A stretch of DNA of 45,787 bases, taken from Anaerolineaceae bacterium (GTDB taxonomy: Bacteria; Chloroflexota; Anaerolineae; Promineifilales; Promineifilaceae). Each line of letters opens with the position of its first letter. The first letter of the stretch is position 1. Both the position numbers and the translations under genes were made by a program. Positions 9,601 through 19,500 of the stretch are shown one piece after another. The DNA is taken from assembly GCA_002699125.1 (NCBI GenBank), contig PABI01000032.1, forward strand, positions 79,588 through 125,374, written 5' to 3'. The notes beneath the pieces were generated by a model, which was not told the origin of the DNA, searched no databases, and saw only the letters and a list, made by a program, of their open reading frames with translations.

Positions 9601-9658
9601 TTCCCCACCAGCGCCAACTATTTTTCACGCGTTGCAACACGGTGCTCAAGATGAACAA
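6644..9658 (-). CDS. Secreted, membrane-anchored glycoside hydrolase family 3 protein (NagZ-like)
   Basis: A protein of about 1004 residues. A hydrophobic signal segment (about 18-38) ends at LAQ. The GH3 barrel follows: VAMAHEGD near 164-171, FGPSLDV at 220-225, KHFPGYGAS at 274-282, and VSDALGVRAV with the nucleophile aspartate D375. This layout matches NagZ/beta-N-acetylhexosaminidases, which act on muropeptide or chitin-type sugars. The NagZ Asp-Ser-His catalytic loop is altered: the histidine H287 sits in DRPLHEEVP, with no acidic residue two positions before it. After the barrel come a GH3 C-terminal domain, a Thr/Pro-rich linker (about 605-630), an Ig/invasin-like beta domain (about 780-880), a second Thr/Pro linker, and three C-terminal hydrophobic helices. 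The frame begins at a TTG at 9658 and no ATG lies near; a TTG or GTG a few codons inside is equally possible. Runs towards and overlaps the CDF gene. Confidence 0.85.
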   Translation of the reverse strand: MFILSTVLQRVKNSWRWWGTAVCLALFLLFNAGSHTTLAQDETPEDSLAAAQAILNEMSVAERVGQLFLVTFEGDHATLDSDIAELITNYHIGGVVLSAANDNITGYGNLSNIPTQTSELISNLQSLALLGQPIVIPDGSEIEEDAVPPTRLPTPPFTPIPLFVAMAHEGDSYPNTAVLNGLTDAPSNMAIGATWRPELAQQVGEVVGRELSNLGINMLFGPSLDVLENPDPISPSDLGVRSFGGDPYWVGALGSAYTAGVHMGSDDQIAVIPKHFPGYGASDRPLHEEVPTVRKSLEQLRQIELAPFFAVTGDASRTGAVADGLLTTHIRYQGFQGNIRATTNPVSLDPLALSALMAQEELGSWRNEGGLIVSDALGVRAVERFYGQDQGFPHRVVAKDAFLAGNDLLYLSDFALGDAPYEEQLLNIIDTILWFQERYETDVAFQQQVDTAVLHILQLKLRLYKNSFAPETILAGNADLPAVDPAGEAVTIDVAQSGLTLIAPDPDELVERLVRPPTASENITIFTDMRQFQQCSDCPAQPLIGLNAIEERMLALYGPQASAQLQPDQISSHSFANLQAFIDAGTEPIIYNTEPITPTVAPESSPTPDDGPTPTPLPTSTPPPAFLVQEDLASADWIIFAMLDQTGANSRALNNFLAQRPDLVREQRVVVFAFNAPYYLDSTEITQLAALFGLYSHNEAAIDTAVRALFQELPFVGASPVNIPGASYDLFRQTQPTPDQIIGLSVTNLDTDSATADEPFAVSVGDTLRLKTGIILDRNGNPVPDGTVVRFRQRDRVAGVENIIDEVSTVDGVAQLDYVLESRTEGGQFRIVAEAGAATVSQEIDIMVGATESGGGAQISIIDPTPQPTPTDEPEPTPTITATSPATDAPEPTSTQSQTAVPPEEPGIRIELSEFWLLTAVFAGLLVSSGAAFTLGRQQNVSLAQQIGWPLWSMIGGLLAYIYFKLELPGTADLGDIQIFTGFLVTVIGGVIGLLLYWIRQKFS

Positions 9659-9980
9659 TTGCTCCCAATAAGTTTAAATTAAATTTGTCACTGCGGATCG
9701 ATGAGGCAAAGCGGCGTTTTTGCTCAAACCTCTGCCTGGCTACAGTGAAGGAAGCGGGTTTTCGCAGGCAGTGGAAAGCGATCCGATAGTGGGGTGGATT
9801 ATACAGTAGATTGCTTGACATATCACCTGTGCTACAATTTTTATTCATAATTTGTGCCGAATTCTGTGAATTCGTTAAGTGAAGGTAAAATCTGGTGCGG
9901 TTTTTGTTTACTTTCGCTGTCTCTGAATCATAATGTAACATCAAACTGGGGAGCACGAGTACGCCCAGCCGAGAAACGAT
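9659..9980. promoter_or_regulatory. Divergent intergenic region with a perfect inverted repeat
   Basis: A 322-base gap between the divergent glycosidase and protease genes; no gene is visible in it. It is AT-rich. A perfect inverted repeat CGAATTC-TGT-GAATTCG lies at 9858-9874, about 107 bases before the protease start, a plausible operator for a dimeric regulator. A TTGACA at 9815-9820 is followed by TACAAT only 12 bases later, too close for a standard promoter. Exact promoters cannot be assigned. Confidence 0.4.
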
Positions 9981-11198
9981 ATGTCTGAACGCCTACGTAA
10001 TATTTTTGCCACTGTCTTGCTTATTTTGCTCGCTCTCAGTGCTTTTGTTGCCGGCTATTTCACCAACGACTTTATTGAAATGCGCCGCGGTGAGATCACC
10101 GTCCAAACAACAGACACCGATGAGTTTGGCCTTTTTTGGGAGGCGTGGGGACGCATAGAAGATAATTTCTTGGGCGAGCTGCCCACGAACAAGGAGTTGA
10201 CCTATGGTGCCATTCAAGGCTCCATAGCTTTGCTGGGCGATCCCTACACCTTTTTTGTGGAACCGGTTGAGCGCGAGATTGAGCGCCAATCGCTCCAGGG
10301 AACGTTTGGCGGCATTGGTGCCACGCTGTCACGGCCGGAAGAAGGCGGCCCCATCTTTTTGGAACCCATTCCGGGCAATCCGGCAGAGCAAGCCGGCATT
10401 TTGTCTGGTGATGAACTATTGGCAGTGGATGGTGAGGCAATTACGCCGGAGATGACGGTGCAGGAAGTGGCCGACCGCGTGCGTGGTGAAAAAGGCACCA
10501 CCGTGGTTCTCACAGTTTTGCATCCTGATGAGTCTGATCCGGTGGATATCGAAGTGGAGCGAGGCGATATTTTGATTCCCTCGGTCACTTACCGACTGTT
10601 GCGCGAGAATGAGCAGGTGGGCTATATTCAATTAACCCGTTTTAGTGGGGAAAGCGCCAATGAGATTGAAACGGCCGTCCGCGACCTGCAATCTCAAGGG
10701 GCTACCCAGCTCATTTTGGATTTGCGGGGCAATGGCGGTGGGCTGCTGGATGCGGCCGTTTCCGTGGCCGATCACTTTTTAGAAGATGGTCCCATTCTCT
10801 ACCAGCGGTCACGTGGCGAAGAGGAACGTGTCTACGAGGCGACGGAAGAAACATTAGCCCCGGACATTCCGATCATTGTTTTGGTGGATGGCGGCACGGC
10901 CAGCTCATCCGAGATTTTAGCCGGGGCGCTGCAAGACCGGGGGCGGGCGCTGTTGGTGGGCAGTACGCCAACGTTTGGCAAAGGCTCGGTCCAATTGGTG
11001 TATGATCTAAGCGATGGGTCATCGGTTCATGTGACGGCCTCCCGCTGGTTTACGCCAGATCGGCATCAGCTGGATCAACAAGGCTTGCAGCCGGATGTTT
11101 TGGTGGCGGTGACCCAGGAAGATATTGACAATGGCCGTGATGCCGTTTTGAATCAGGCAGTGTTGGAGCTACAAAAGTTAGTTCAATTAGACGAGTAA
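9981..11198 (+). CDS. S41 family C-terminal-processing peptidase (CtpA-like), first copy
   Basis: A 405-residue exported protease. One hydrophobic N-terminal segment (about residues 9-27) anchors or exports it. A helical segment with FWEAWGRIEDNF precedes the PDZ domain (about 105-195; GNPAEQAGILSGDELLAVDG is the ligand-groove signature). The S41 catalytic core follows: LDLRGNGGG at 247-254, then the serine in GGTASSSEI (S308 by alignment to E. coli Prc) and the general-base lysine K334 in TFGKGSVQ. Family members trim the C-termini of periplasmic or cell-surface proteins. It is followed after ten bases by a paralogue, so the two form an operon. The family assignment is secure; substrates are unknown. 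Confidence 0.93.
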   Translation: MSERLRNIFATVLLILLALSAFVAGYFTNDFIEMRRGEITVQTTDTDEFGLFWEAWGRIEDNFLGELPTNKELTYGAIQGSIALLGDPYTFFVEPVEREIERQSLQGTFGGIGATLSRPEEGGPIFLEPIPGNPAEQAGILSGDELLAVDGEAITPEMTVQEVADRVRGEKGTTVVLTVLHPDESDPVDIEVERGDILIPSVTYRLLRENEQVGYIQLTRFSGESANEIETAVRDLQSQGATQLILDLRGNGGGLLDAAVSVADHFLEDGPILYQRSRGEEERVYEATEETLAPDIPIIVLVDGGTASSSEILAGALQDRGRALLVGSTPTFGKGSVQLVYDLSDGSSVHVTASRWFTPDRHQLDQQGLQPDVLVAVTQEDIDNGRDAVLNQAVLELQKLVQLDE

Positions 11199-11208
11199 GG
11201 ATTTTTCA

Positions 11209-12609
11209 ATGAGTTACGATACAAATTCAACCGACCAGGCCCCGCGCAGCAACCGTACCATGATATTTATTGTCGCTGTGGCCGGCCTGCTGCTTTGTTT
11301 AGGAACGGCCGTTGCCGGTTTTGCTATTGGCCGGGCTACAGCAACAAACCAGACGATCACCGAAACTCTGACCGAACTGCGCGAAGTGACGCGTGAAGTG
11401 GAAGTGACGCGAGAGGTAGAAGTGCCGGTTGTTGTTGGTACGGAAGCCGGTGAGAATGCTGCTGAAGAGCCGGTTGAGGAAGCTGGGGATACGGCCGTGG
11501 GCGATACCAGCGGTGACCGGGAAAACGAGCCAACTGCGCCTCGCCTGGAAGATATAGAGGCAATCGATTTTGAGCTGTTTTTTGAAGCATGGGAACTGGT
11601 TGAAGAAGAGTTTGATGGCGAAATTCCGCTGAATCAGGAAATTTTGTATTCAGCCATAGAAGGCTCCTTGGATACGTTGGATGACGAATACACCCGCTTT
11701 GTCCGCCCCGAAGTGGCGGCCCGCCTGCGTGAAGACGCCGGTGGTTCGGTTGAAGGCATTGGTGCCTTCGTCCGCGAAACCGAAGAGGGACTCTTTGAAA
11801 TCGTTCGCCCCATCCCCGACCAGCCAGCCGATTTGGCGGGTTTGCTGCCCGGCGATATTGTCACTGCTGTAGATGGCGAGTCGGTTGACGATCTTTCCTT
11901 TGACGAAGTGATTTTGCGCGTGCGTGGGCCGCGCGGCACGGATGTGACGTTGACTATCAGACGCGAAGGTGTTGAAGATCCGCTTGAATTTACCATCACC
12001 CGCGTGCGCTTTGAGATTGCCACGGTGGAATCTGAAATGCTGGAAGGCAATATTGCCTACATTAAATTGACCACATTTGACCAAACCGCCACCGAAAAGA
12101 CGGTTGAAGCATTACAGGATTTACTGGACCAGGGTGCGGAAAGCATTATTTTCGATTTGCGGGATAATCCCGGTGGTTTTCTAAACCAATCGATAAGCAT
12201 TGCTGATCTGTTTTTGACAGACAGCGTGGTGCTGTACGAGCGCAATAGCGCTGGCCTGGATCAAACTTTCCGGGCCGAGGACGGTGATTTGGGCGAGGGT
12301 CTACCTTTGGTTGTCTTGGTCAATGGCGGCAGCGCCAGCGCCTCAGAAATTGTTGCCGGGGCCATTCAGGATAACGGCCGTGCCGTCCTCATTGGTGACG
12401 TTACATTTGGGAAGGGCTCTGTGCAGCAGGTGCACCAACTCTCGGATGGATCAGAGATGCGGGTGACCATTGCCCGTTGGTACACGCCCAATAACAATAC
12501 CATTGATCAAGCAGGAGTTACCCCGGATATCATTGTAGAAATGGAATTTGATGCTGAGGAAGATATTCAGCTTTCCGGGGCAATTGAATATTTGCAGACA
12601 AGTGAATAA
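11209..12609 (+). CDS. S41 family C-terminal-processing peptidase, second copy
   Basis: A 466-residue paralogue of the preceding gene, with the same order of domains: cytoplasmic tail, one transmembrane helix (about 17-41), a helical FFEAWELVEEEF segment, PDZ (about 180-265), and the S41 core with FDLRDNPGG (315-323), catalytic S377 in GGSASASEI and K402 in TFGKGSVQ. It differs by a longer acidic spacer (about 57-115) between the membrane and the PDZ domain, starting with a short repeat REVTREVEVTREVEVPV, likely a coiled or extended stalk that holds the protease away from the membrane. AAGGA lies before the ATG. The pair suggests gene duplication followed by stalk divergence. Confidence 0.93.
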   Translation: MSYDTNSTDQAPRSNRTMIFIVAVAGLLLCLGTAVAGFAIGRATATNQTITETLTELREVTREVEVTREVEVPVVVGTEAGENAAEEPVEEAGDTAVGDTSGDRENEPTAPRLEDIEAIDFELFFEAWELVEEEFDGEIPLNQEILYSAIEGSLDTLDDEYTRFVRPEVAARLREDAGGSVEGIGAFVRETEEGLFEIVRPIPDQPADLAGLLPGDIVTAVDGESVDDLSFDEVILRVRGPRGTDVTLTIRREGVEDPLEFTITRVRFEIATVESEMLEGNIAYIKLTTFDQTATEKTVEALQDLLDQGAESIIFDLRDNPGGFLNQSISIADLFLTDSVVLYERNSAGLDQTFRAEDGDLGEGLPLVVLVNGGSASASEIVAGAIQDNGRAVLIGDVTFGKGSVQQVHQLSDGSEMRVTIARWYTPNNNTIDQAGVTPDIIVEMEFDAEEDIQLSGAIEYLQTSE

Positions 12610-12620
12610 CTTATTAGTGG

Positions 12621-12688
12621 GACGCTGATTGACGCAGATGAACGTTGATTTTTTTGACTTAATCAGCGGCATCAGCGTTCATCTGCGT
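12621..12688. repeat. Decad-type repeat forming an inverted repeat before smpB
   Basis: The arms ACGCAGATGAACGTTGAT (12632-12649) and ATCAGCGTTCATCTGCGT (12671-12688) pair with one mismatch around a 21-base centre. The left side reads as ten-base units GACGCTGATT, GACGCAGATG, AACGTTGATT. Such ACGCAGATGAACGCTGATT units recur in intergenic DNA of several bacterial genomes. Here it separates the protease pair from smpB and may also terminate or attenuate transcription. Confidence 0.65.
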
Positions 12689-12709
12689 GCCATTTAAACG
12701 ATTAATCGC

Positions 12710-13180
12710 ATGAAACAGCAAACATCTGGTAAGAAGATTATTGCTAAGAACAGACGTGCCCGTCACGAGTATGAACTGCTGGAGCTTTTTGAAGCAGGTC
12801 TGGTGCTGACGGGTACAGAAATCAAATCGGTCCGGGCCAACCGGGTCAGTTTGGCCCGCGCCTATGTGCAGCCACGGGATGGGGAGCTGTGGCTGGTAGA
12901 AGCCCACATTGCCGAATATGAACACGGCAACCGGCAAAACCACGAGCCAACCCGACCGCGCAAGCTGCTGCTGCACCGCCGGGAAATAAACAAGATTTTG
13001 GATGAGCTGGGGCAAAAAGGCTTAACGGCCGTTCCCACCATGCTCTATTTGAAAAACGGCCGTGCCAAGCTGGAATTTGCCCTGGCGCGCGGCAAGAAGC
13101 TGCACGACAAGCGCCAAACCCTGGCCCGCCGCGACAGCCAGCGACAGGTAGAACGCGCCCTCCGCGAAAAATATCGCTAA
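12710..13180 (+). CDS. smpB: SsrA-binding protein SmpB
   Basis: A 156-residue RNA-binding protein that delivers tmRNA to stalled ribosomes for trans-translation. Family landmarks are clear: KIIAKNRRARHEYELLE at the start, LTGTEIKSVRANRVSL (about 33-48) with the tmRNA-binding patch, RPRKLLLHRREINKI (about 82-96), and the basic C-terminal tail HDKRQTLARRDSQRQVERAL that enters the decoding centre. Length is normal. No tmRNA gene was recognised in the window. No Shine-Dalgarno sequence precedes the ATG; instead a palindrome CGATTAATCG (12699-12708) ends one base before it. Preceded by an inverted repeat, it is probably a separate unit from the proteases. It contains two ACGGCCGT palindromes 31 bases apart. 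Confidence 0.97.
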   Translation: MKQQTSGKKIIAKNRRARHEYELLELFEAGLVLTGTEIKSVRANRVSLARAYVQPRDGELWLVEAHIAEYEHGNRQNHEPTRPRKLLLHRREINKILDELGQKGLTAVPTMLYLKNGRAKLEFALARGKKLHDKRQTLARRDSQRQVERALREKYR

Positions 13181-13204
13181 ATGCCAACCCTCTGAATAGG
13201 TGGC

Positions 13205-13321
13205 GTGAGCATCCTCAGGCTTGTGCTGAGTGTAGTCGAAGTATGCGAACGGCTGTAGCAAAACCCACTCCGCATCTGAGGCCTGTCCTGAGCATGGTCG
13301 TAGGGATGCTCCGCTCCTCAC
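13205..13321. repeat. MITE-like intergenic element
   Basis: Terminal inverted repeats GAGCATCC (13207-13214) and GGATGCTC (13304-13311), flanked by GTGAG-like ends, enclose two direct copies of a 25-base unit: AGGCTTGTGCTGAG plus TGTAGTCGAAG (13217-13241) and AGGCCTGTCCTGAG plus CATGGTCGTAG (13279-13303), 62 bases apart. The CTGTCCTGAGC..GTCGAAGG word is a recurring dispersed repeat in many environmental genomes. No transposase is nearby. It lies in the 412-base gap between smpB and the sensor kinase. Confidence 0.55.
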
Positions 13322-13418
13322 AAGTTTGAAACCTCTTAATTGAAATTAACTGCCCCATTTTTACGTCGGCAAATCGTACAACGCTGCCAGCCCACCCCGT
13401 TGGACAATTGACAGAATA

Positions 13419-13447
13419 CTGACAGAGTTCTGTTCGCATCTTATGGT
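13419..13447 (+). promoter_or_regulatory. Possible sigma-70-type promoter of the sensor kinase operon
   Basis: CTGACA at 13419-13424 and TATGGT at 13442-13447 are separated by 17 bases, about 145 bases before the kinase start. A TTGACA also lies at 13408-13413 but has no partner at the right distance. The -10 is imperfect, so this is only a candidate. The rest of the gap down to 13592 shows no gene. Confidence 0.3.
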
Positions 13448-13592
13448 ATAAAGTTAAGCAGAGTCAGGGCCACAGACCGTCCGGTAATCGAAACGAATCG
13501 CAGCTTGTGCTATATCGCCGGATTGTTTAGGAAGTGTCAACCAACATCGCTCACAACAACATACCCCAGAATTGCATCTTGGAGAGAGTCAG

Positions 13593-16500
13593 ATGAGACC
13601 ACGACCGACGTTCAATCTGTTGCTTGCTGAAGAAAATGCCCAGGAAAGCAGCCGCATGAAGCGCTACCTGCAAGGCCACTGCGATTTCCAGGTGCTGGTG
13701 GTGCAAACGGCCGAAAACTTGCTCTCGGCCCTGGCGGAAGGGGCCGGTGTGGGCAACGGCCGTTTTGATCTCTTGCTCGTCCCGGATGCGCTGCCCACTC
13801 TCAAAAACAAGAAACCAGTTGTTACGTTGCGGCAGCTCATGCCTTACATCAACAAGCAGTACCCGGACCTGCTTACCCTTATTTTGTCAGACAGTCATTT
13901 TTCGGCCGTGCAGCTGCGCCGGGCTGGCATTCAGCAGCAGCTGCCGGCGCGGCCAGAGCTGCCGGAGCTGGGGCTGGCTGTGCAAGATGCCGCCGAATAT
14001 TTGCACTTGAAGCGGCTGGCGGCCGCCAATCAAAACCAGACGAACCACTGGCGGCGGGAAGTGCAGCACAAACAGTCGCAGCTTTTTACCTTGCGCCAAA
14101 CGACGCGGGCCATCACCAATCAGGCTCAGCGGGATGAGCTGCTTTGCCTGATTTTGCAGCAGGCGGTGACGCTGCTGGGCGGCAAGGGCGGTGGCATTTA
14201 TGAATATGATCCGTCCCAGGAACTGTTGACGGTGGTGGTGGATTACGGCCGTAACACAAACAAAGTATGCGGTTACACCCTCAAAAAAGGGGAAGGCATG
14301 GCCGGGCGATTGGTGGCCACCGAAGAGCCGCACCTGATTGTGCCCCACTATGCTGAGTTCGATGGCAAAAAAGGTCCTTTTGCCGAGGAGTGGCCCGACA
14401 GCGCCGTGGTCGAAGTGCTGCTGCGCTTGAAATGGCAGGATCACATTGTGGGCGTGCTGTACATTGATGATGATTTAGGCCGTGAATTCACCCCGGAAGA
14501 CGCCCGTTTGTTGCAGGTTTTTGCCGACCAGGCGGCCATCGTTTTTGCCAATGCGGATCTGGTGCTGCGCGATCACACCAAAGTGAACCGCCTGCAAAAA
14601 TTGTCGCTGGCGGCGGGGCAAATTATGGGCAAACTCGGCCGTATCTCCCAGAATGAAATGCTCAACTTAATCGCCCAACATGCGACCGAAATTTTGGAAG
14701 CGGAAGCCGGCTCGATTTTGCTGGTGCGCCGCCCCGGCTTTTTGAGTTTTGAAGCAGGCTATGGCTACACCTCTCAGGGCATTCAGCAAGGGCGCGAGTT
14801 TGAAATTCGCAGCGGCCGCCACACGGGGCTGACGGGGCATATTGCCTATGAAAAAAAGGTGTTTAAGGCCCACGGTGAGGAGCTGATAAATCATCCGGCG
14901 GTGCGCGGCCGTGAGCATCCTTACATGAAGTCGCGCGAATGTTACAGCATGTTGGCCATACCGCTGCTGGAACAGGCGAGTGACGGAACGGAACCAACGC
15001 TGCTGGGTTTGCTGCGCCTGGACAATAAAAAGAGCCTGCGCGGCGACATCGGGCCGAACACTTTTTTTACGGAAGAGGACGAATGGATTGGCCATTTGTT
15101 TGCCCGCACGGTGGTGGTGGCCATTGAAAGCGCCCGATTGGTGGGTGAAATTAGTGAACGCAAGCTGCGCTATGCTCGTTTGTTGGAAACGGCCGTAGAC
15201 GGCGTCATCACCAATGATCGTAACGGTAAAATCACTTTTTACAACACCCAGGCGGAACGTATTTTGGGCTATGAGCGCCAGAAGATTTTGGGGCTGCCGG
15301 TTCGCTCCATTTTTGCCGATCCGCTGGAAACACGGCACATTACCCAGGAACTTTTGCTTGCGCCGGATGGGCAGCTGCGCGATTACGAAACGGTTGTGCT
15401 GGATGTGAGAAATAAGCCGGTTCCCATCCGCCTTTCGGTAACGTGGCAGTATGATGCCAATGGTGAAAAAACCGGGGTGGTTGGCTATTTTCGCGACATG
15501 CGCTCGGTGACGGAGACGCAGCGCCGCCTGAACCTGATTGTGTCGGCCAGCAATATGCTGGCCCAGGCGGATAATCTGGCTGTGGGGCTGCAAGATTTGG
15601 CCCAGATGATGGTACGCCAGTGGGGCACCTCGTTTTGCCGCATCTTTTTGCTGGATGAAGAACAGCAGATTTTGACGACGCAGGCGGTCTACCCGCTGCA
15701 ACAGGTGAATGATGGTTGGCAGTGGGAGCCGCAAATTGGGTTGGAAACGGCCGTTGCTGAATGGCACCGTCTGGATGAACTGCTGTATGAGCGCTCGGCC
15801 AGTCTGATCCAAAAAGCCGGACGGCACGGACGGCACATTCTGCAAAAATGGGGCGAACGTCTCAAATTGTCCCATCCCATTCAATCATTATTGGTCATTC
15901 CCCTGCGCAGCGGCGACCGGGTTGTGGGCATTATGGACCTGGGTGAACTGCGAGAAGAGGAAACGGATGCACTCTCCATTGAGAAGCAAAATTTAGCTAT
16001 TGCTCTGGCCAAGCAAACGGCCGTGCTCATCGACCGGCTCAATTTATACGAGCAAACCCGGCGGCGCAACCAGCTCTTTGAAACGTTGGATGAAACATCG
16101 CGCAATATTCGCGGCATTAAAGAATCTCCCGTTTTGCTGCGTGAAGTCATTCGGCTGGCGGCCAACCTGGTGAATTGTGATAGAGGGGGCTTGTTTATCA
16201 ACAGTCCGCAAATGGGCGAACTGACCCTGAGCGACGTTTATGGCTTAAAAACCGAGCTGATTGGCAGCATCATCAGCCATGCCGATGGTATGATTGGCCA
16301 GGTGGCCCGGCTGGGTGAAACCTGTTTCACCAACCAGTATGATCAATGGCCGAACCCGACCTCGCTCTGGGAACCGTATAATTTTGCCACGATGGTAGCC
16401 ATCCCCCTGCGCCACGCCGGCGAAGTGGAAGCAGTTCTTTTTGTGGCTGATGAAGAAAATGACCACCGTCTGAGTAAAGCTGATATTGAGGTGTTGGAAC

Positions 16501-19500
16501 GGTTTGCCTTGCAGGCGGCGATTGCCCTGCACACCTCCCAAATTATTGGCCGGGAGCAGCGGCTCTTTTCTCAGCTCAAAATTTTGCACCGTATTGGCAA
16601 CTATATTCAATCTTCCACGGAGATGGACAAAATTTTGCACGTGGTGCTGACGGGCGTGACGGCTGGTTATGGATTGGGCCTGAACCGGGCGGCTATTTTG
16701 CTGCTGGATGACCGGGGTGAAAATCTGGTGGGCAGTATGGGGATTGGCAATTTTGAACTGCAACAGACCCACCGTGACTGGGAGCGCGATCATCGTGAAG
16801 GGCTTTTTGATTTTGGCCGGTATTTGGAGCTTTTGGATTTGGAAGGGATTAAGCTGACGCCCGTGGGTGCGGCAATTATGCAGCTGAAAGTGCCGCTGCA
16901 AACGGCCGGCACCGACTTGCTCTCGCGGGTGATTGTGCAGCGCAAAAATTTGCAGGTGACGCAGTATGAATATGATCGGCTGCCGCCGGCGTTTGTGGAG
17001 CTGTTCCAGCCGGATTGGCCTCTTGTGATTGTGCCGCTGTTGGCGCGCGATCAGGCCATTGGTCTGCTGGTGGCTGACAACAAGTTCACCAAGAATCCCA
17101 TCACCCGTGAGGATGAGGAACGATTGCTGACGTTTGCCAACACGGCGGCAATGGGCATTGAAAAGAACAGGTTGCTGGAAGAAACGGCCGTTTCCCGCAA
17201 CCGTCTCCGCACCTATTACAGCGCCAGCAATGCCCTGGTGCTTTCCACCGATCCAGATTTAGTCTGGCGTGACATTGTGCACCAGGCGCAAAAAACAGCC
17301 CATGCCAGCGGTGCACGCCTGGTCCTCATCGACATGGAAACGGGCACCATTACCGATCTGATTTTGTCTGATTCGGATGATGTGGATGTGGAAAGCGCCA
17401 TTCGTCCCAACGGCCTCTCGATGGCGGTGATGAACAGCGGTCAGCCGCAAATTGTGGAAGATTTTGAGCGGGAGAAAGAGCGGGCTAATCCATCTTTCTT
17501 TAAGCGGGGCATTCGTGCGGCGGTGGGGCTGCCGGTGTCGGTGAATCGGCTGCGCATTGGCGTGATGTGGGTGTATTACGCTGAGCCGCGCCGCTTTGTG
17601 CAGTCAGAAGTGGAAGCGTTGCAGCTGTACGTGAACCAGGCCGCCATCGCTTACGAAAATGCCCGCCGCCTGAAAGAACTGGAACATTTACGCCAGGCGG
17701 CCGAGTCGCTGGCCGTAGCGGCTGATTTGCAGTCTGTTTTGGAGCAAATTGTGTTGGGGGCGCGGCAGGTGTTGCAGTCGGATTCGGCCGTCATTTGGTC
17801 TTACGACAACACGCACCGCAAATTTGACTTGGATAACTCAATTCATTCCGGTATTCCGGCCAAGGTGTGGCAGAAACATATCAAAGCTGGCCCCAGCAGA
17901 GGGGGAACGGCCGAAACAGCAATGGAGCTGGGCTGGATTGGCGTGCAGAACGTGGATGATCTGGAAAAATACCATTTTATTGGTGAAACGACCCACGGGC
18001 TGCTGCAAGAAACGGGGGTGCGCAGCTTCCAGGGGATTGCGCTGCGGGTTGGTGAGGAAAAGCTTGGCGTGCTTTATGTTAACTACAACTCGCTGCACAG
18101 CTTCTCGGCCGAAGAACAGGATATTGCTAAGACGTTTGCCAATCACGCGGCGCTGGCGCTGCGTAATGCCCGCTTATTGAGCCGTTTAAGCAAAGCCAGG
18201 CAAGGGTCCAGCATTGTGGCCAGCATGACCACGCTGGCCAAGCTTGAAGACACGTTAAATTCGGTGGTAGTTGGCACCCATGAGGCGCTGGGCTGTGACG
18301 CAGTCACGTTGCATGTGTACGACCAGGAGAAAAACAAAGTTGTGCTGCCGCCCACCATGTACGGTATTCGGGATGAACGGCCGTTCCACCAACCCCCAGC
18401 ACCTGATTCCCCCGTTATCTTCATGTTGAACCATACACAAAAGATGCAAATTGCCGATGATGCCGCTGAAGATCAGCTATTTTCTGATAGCAGCTTTATG
18501 GCGGGTGAAGATGTGGCTTCTTATGTGGCGGTGCGCCTGAACGTGGGCACTGCCACGGTAGGCGTCATGTTCATTTTTCACCGGCAGCGACGCCACTTTA
18601 CGGAGGAGGAACTGGAGCACATTGAGCTGTTTGCCAACCAGGCAGCGGTGGCTATTTACAACGCACAGCTTTTTGAACGGCGCAACCGGCGCTCGGCCGT
18701 TATGGAAGCGATTTACGCGGCGGGCAAAGCGGTCAATTCAACCCTAAAGCGGGACGAGGTACTTAATCACATTGTGGAGCAGGCCTGGCGATTGGTTAGC
18801 TTTCCTAACCGGCAGATCACCTATGCCAGCATTTGGCTGCGGCACGGACCCAACCACGCCATTTTGGTCGCGGCGTATCCGCCTGAAGAGCTGTACCAAA
18901 CGCGTCGAGCGGTGGGTGGCAGCACAATTTCGCGCGGGTCGGGTAAAAACGGCCGTAACGGCATTGTGTGGCGTGCTTTCGATTCTGGATTGTCTGAATT
19001 GGTAGAAAATGTGCGGGAAGACCCCGATTATCTGCCTTCGCATGAAACCACACTTTCTGAGCTAGTAGTGCCCATCGTTTTGGAACACGAAGTTGTGGGC
19101 GTCATTAACGTAGAACATTCCGAATATGATGCGTTTGATGCCGAAAATACGCGGGCGCTGGAGGCGCTGGCCGGACAGGCGGCCATTGCACTGCAAAATG
19201 CGCGTCTGTACCAAACTGTGGTGGGCCATGCAGAGCTGCTAGATGCAGCCGCCAAGGTGGCCAGCTACGCCAACAGCCAGCTCGATGAAGAGGAATTGTT
19301 AGACAACGTGGTTCACGTTATCTCGGAGCGGATTCATGCCTATCATGTGGCGGTCTTCTTACTGGATTCGGCCAATGAGTTTGCCGTGATGCGCAGCGCC
19401 TCTTCGCCAAACGGCCGTAAATTGATCGAGAATGGGTTTAAGCTGGCAGTGGGATCGCAAAGTTTGGTGGGAACGGCCGTACGGCGTGGTGAATATCTAT

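Noticed and set aside
9815..9838. TTGACA followed by TACAAT as a promoter for the S41 operon
   Set aside because: The spacer is only 12 bases, too short for a sigma-70 promoter.
14667..15884. Long minus-strand open frame opposite the sensor kinase
   Set aside because: It is the mirror of GAF/PAS codons, has no family features and no ribosome-binding site.
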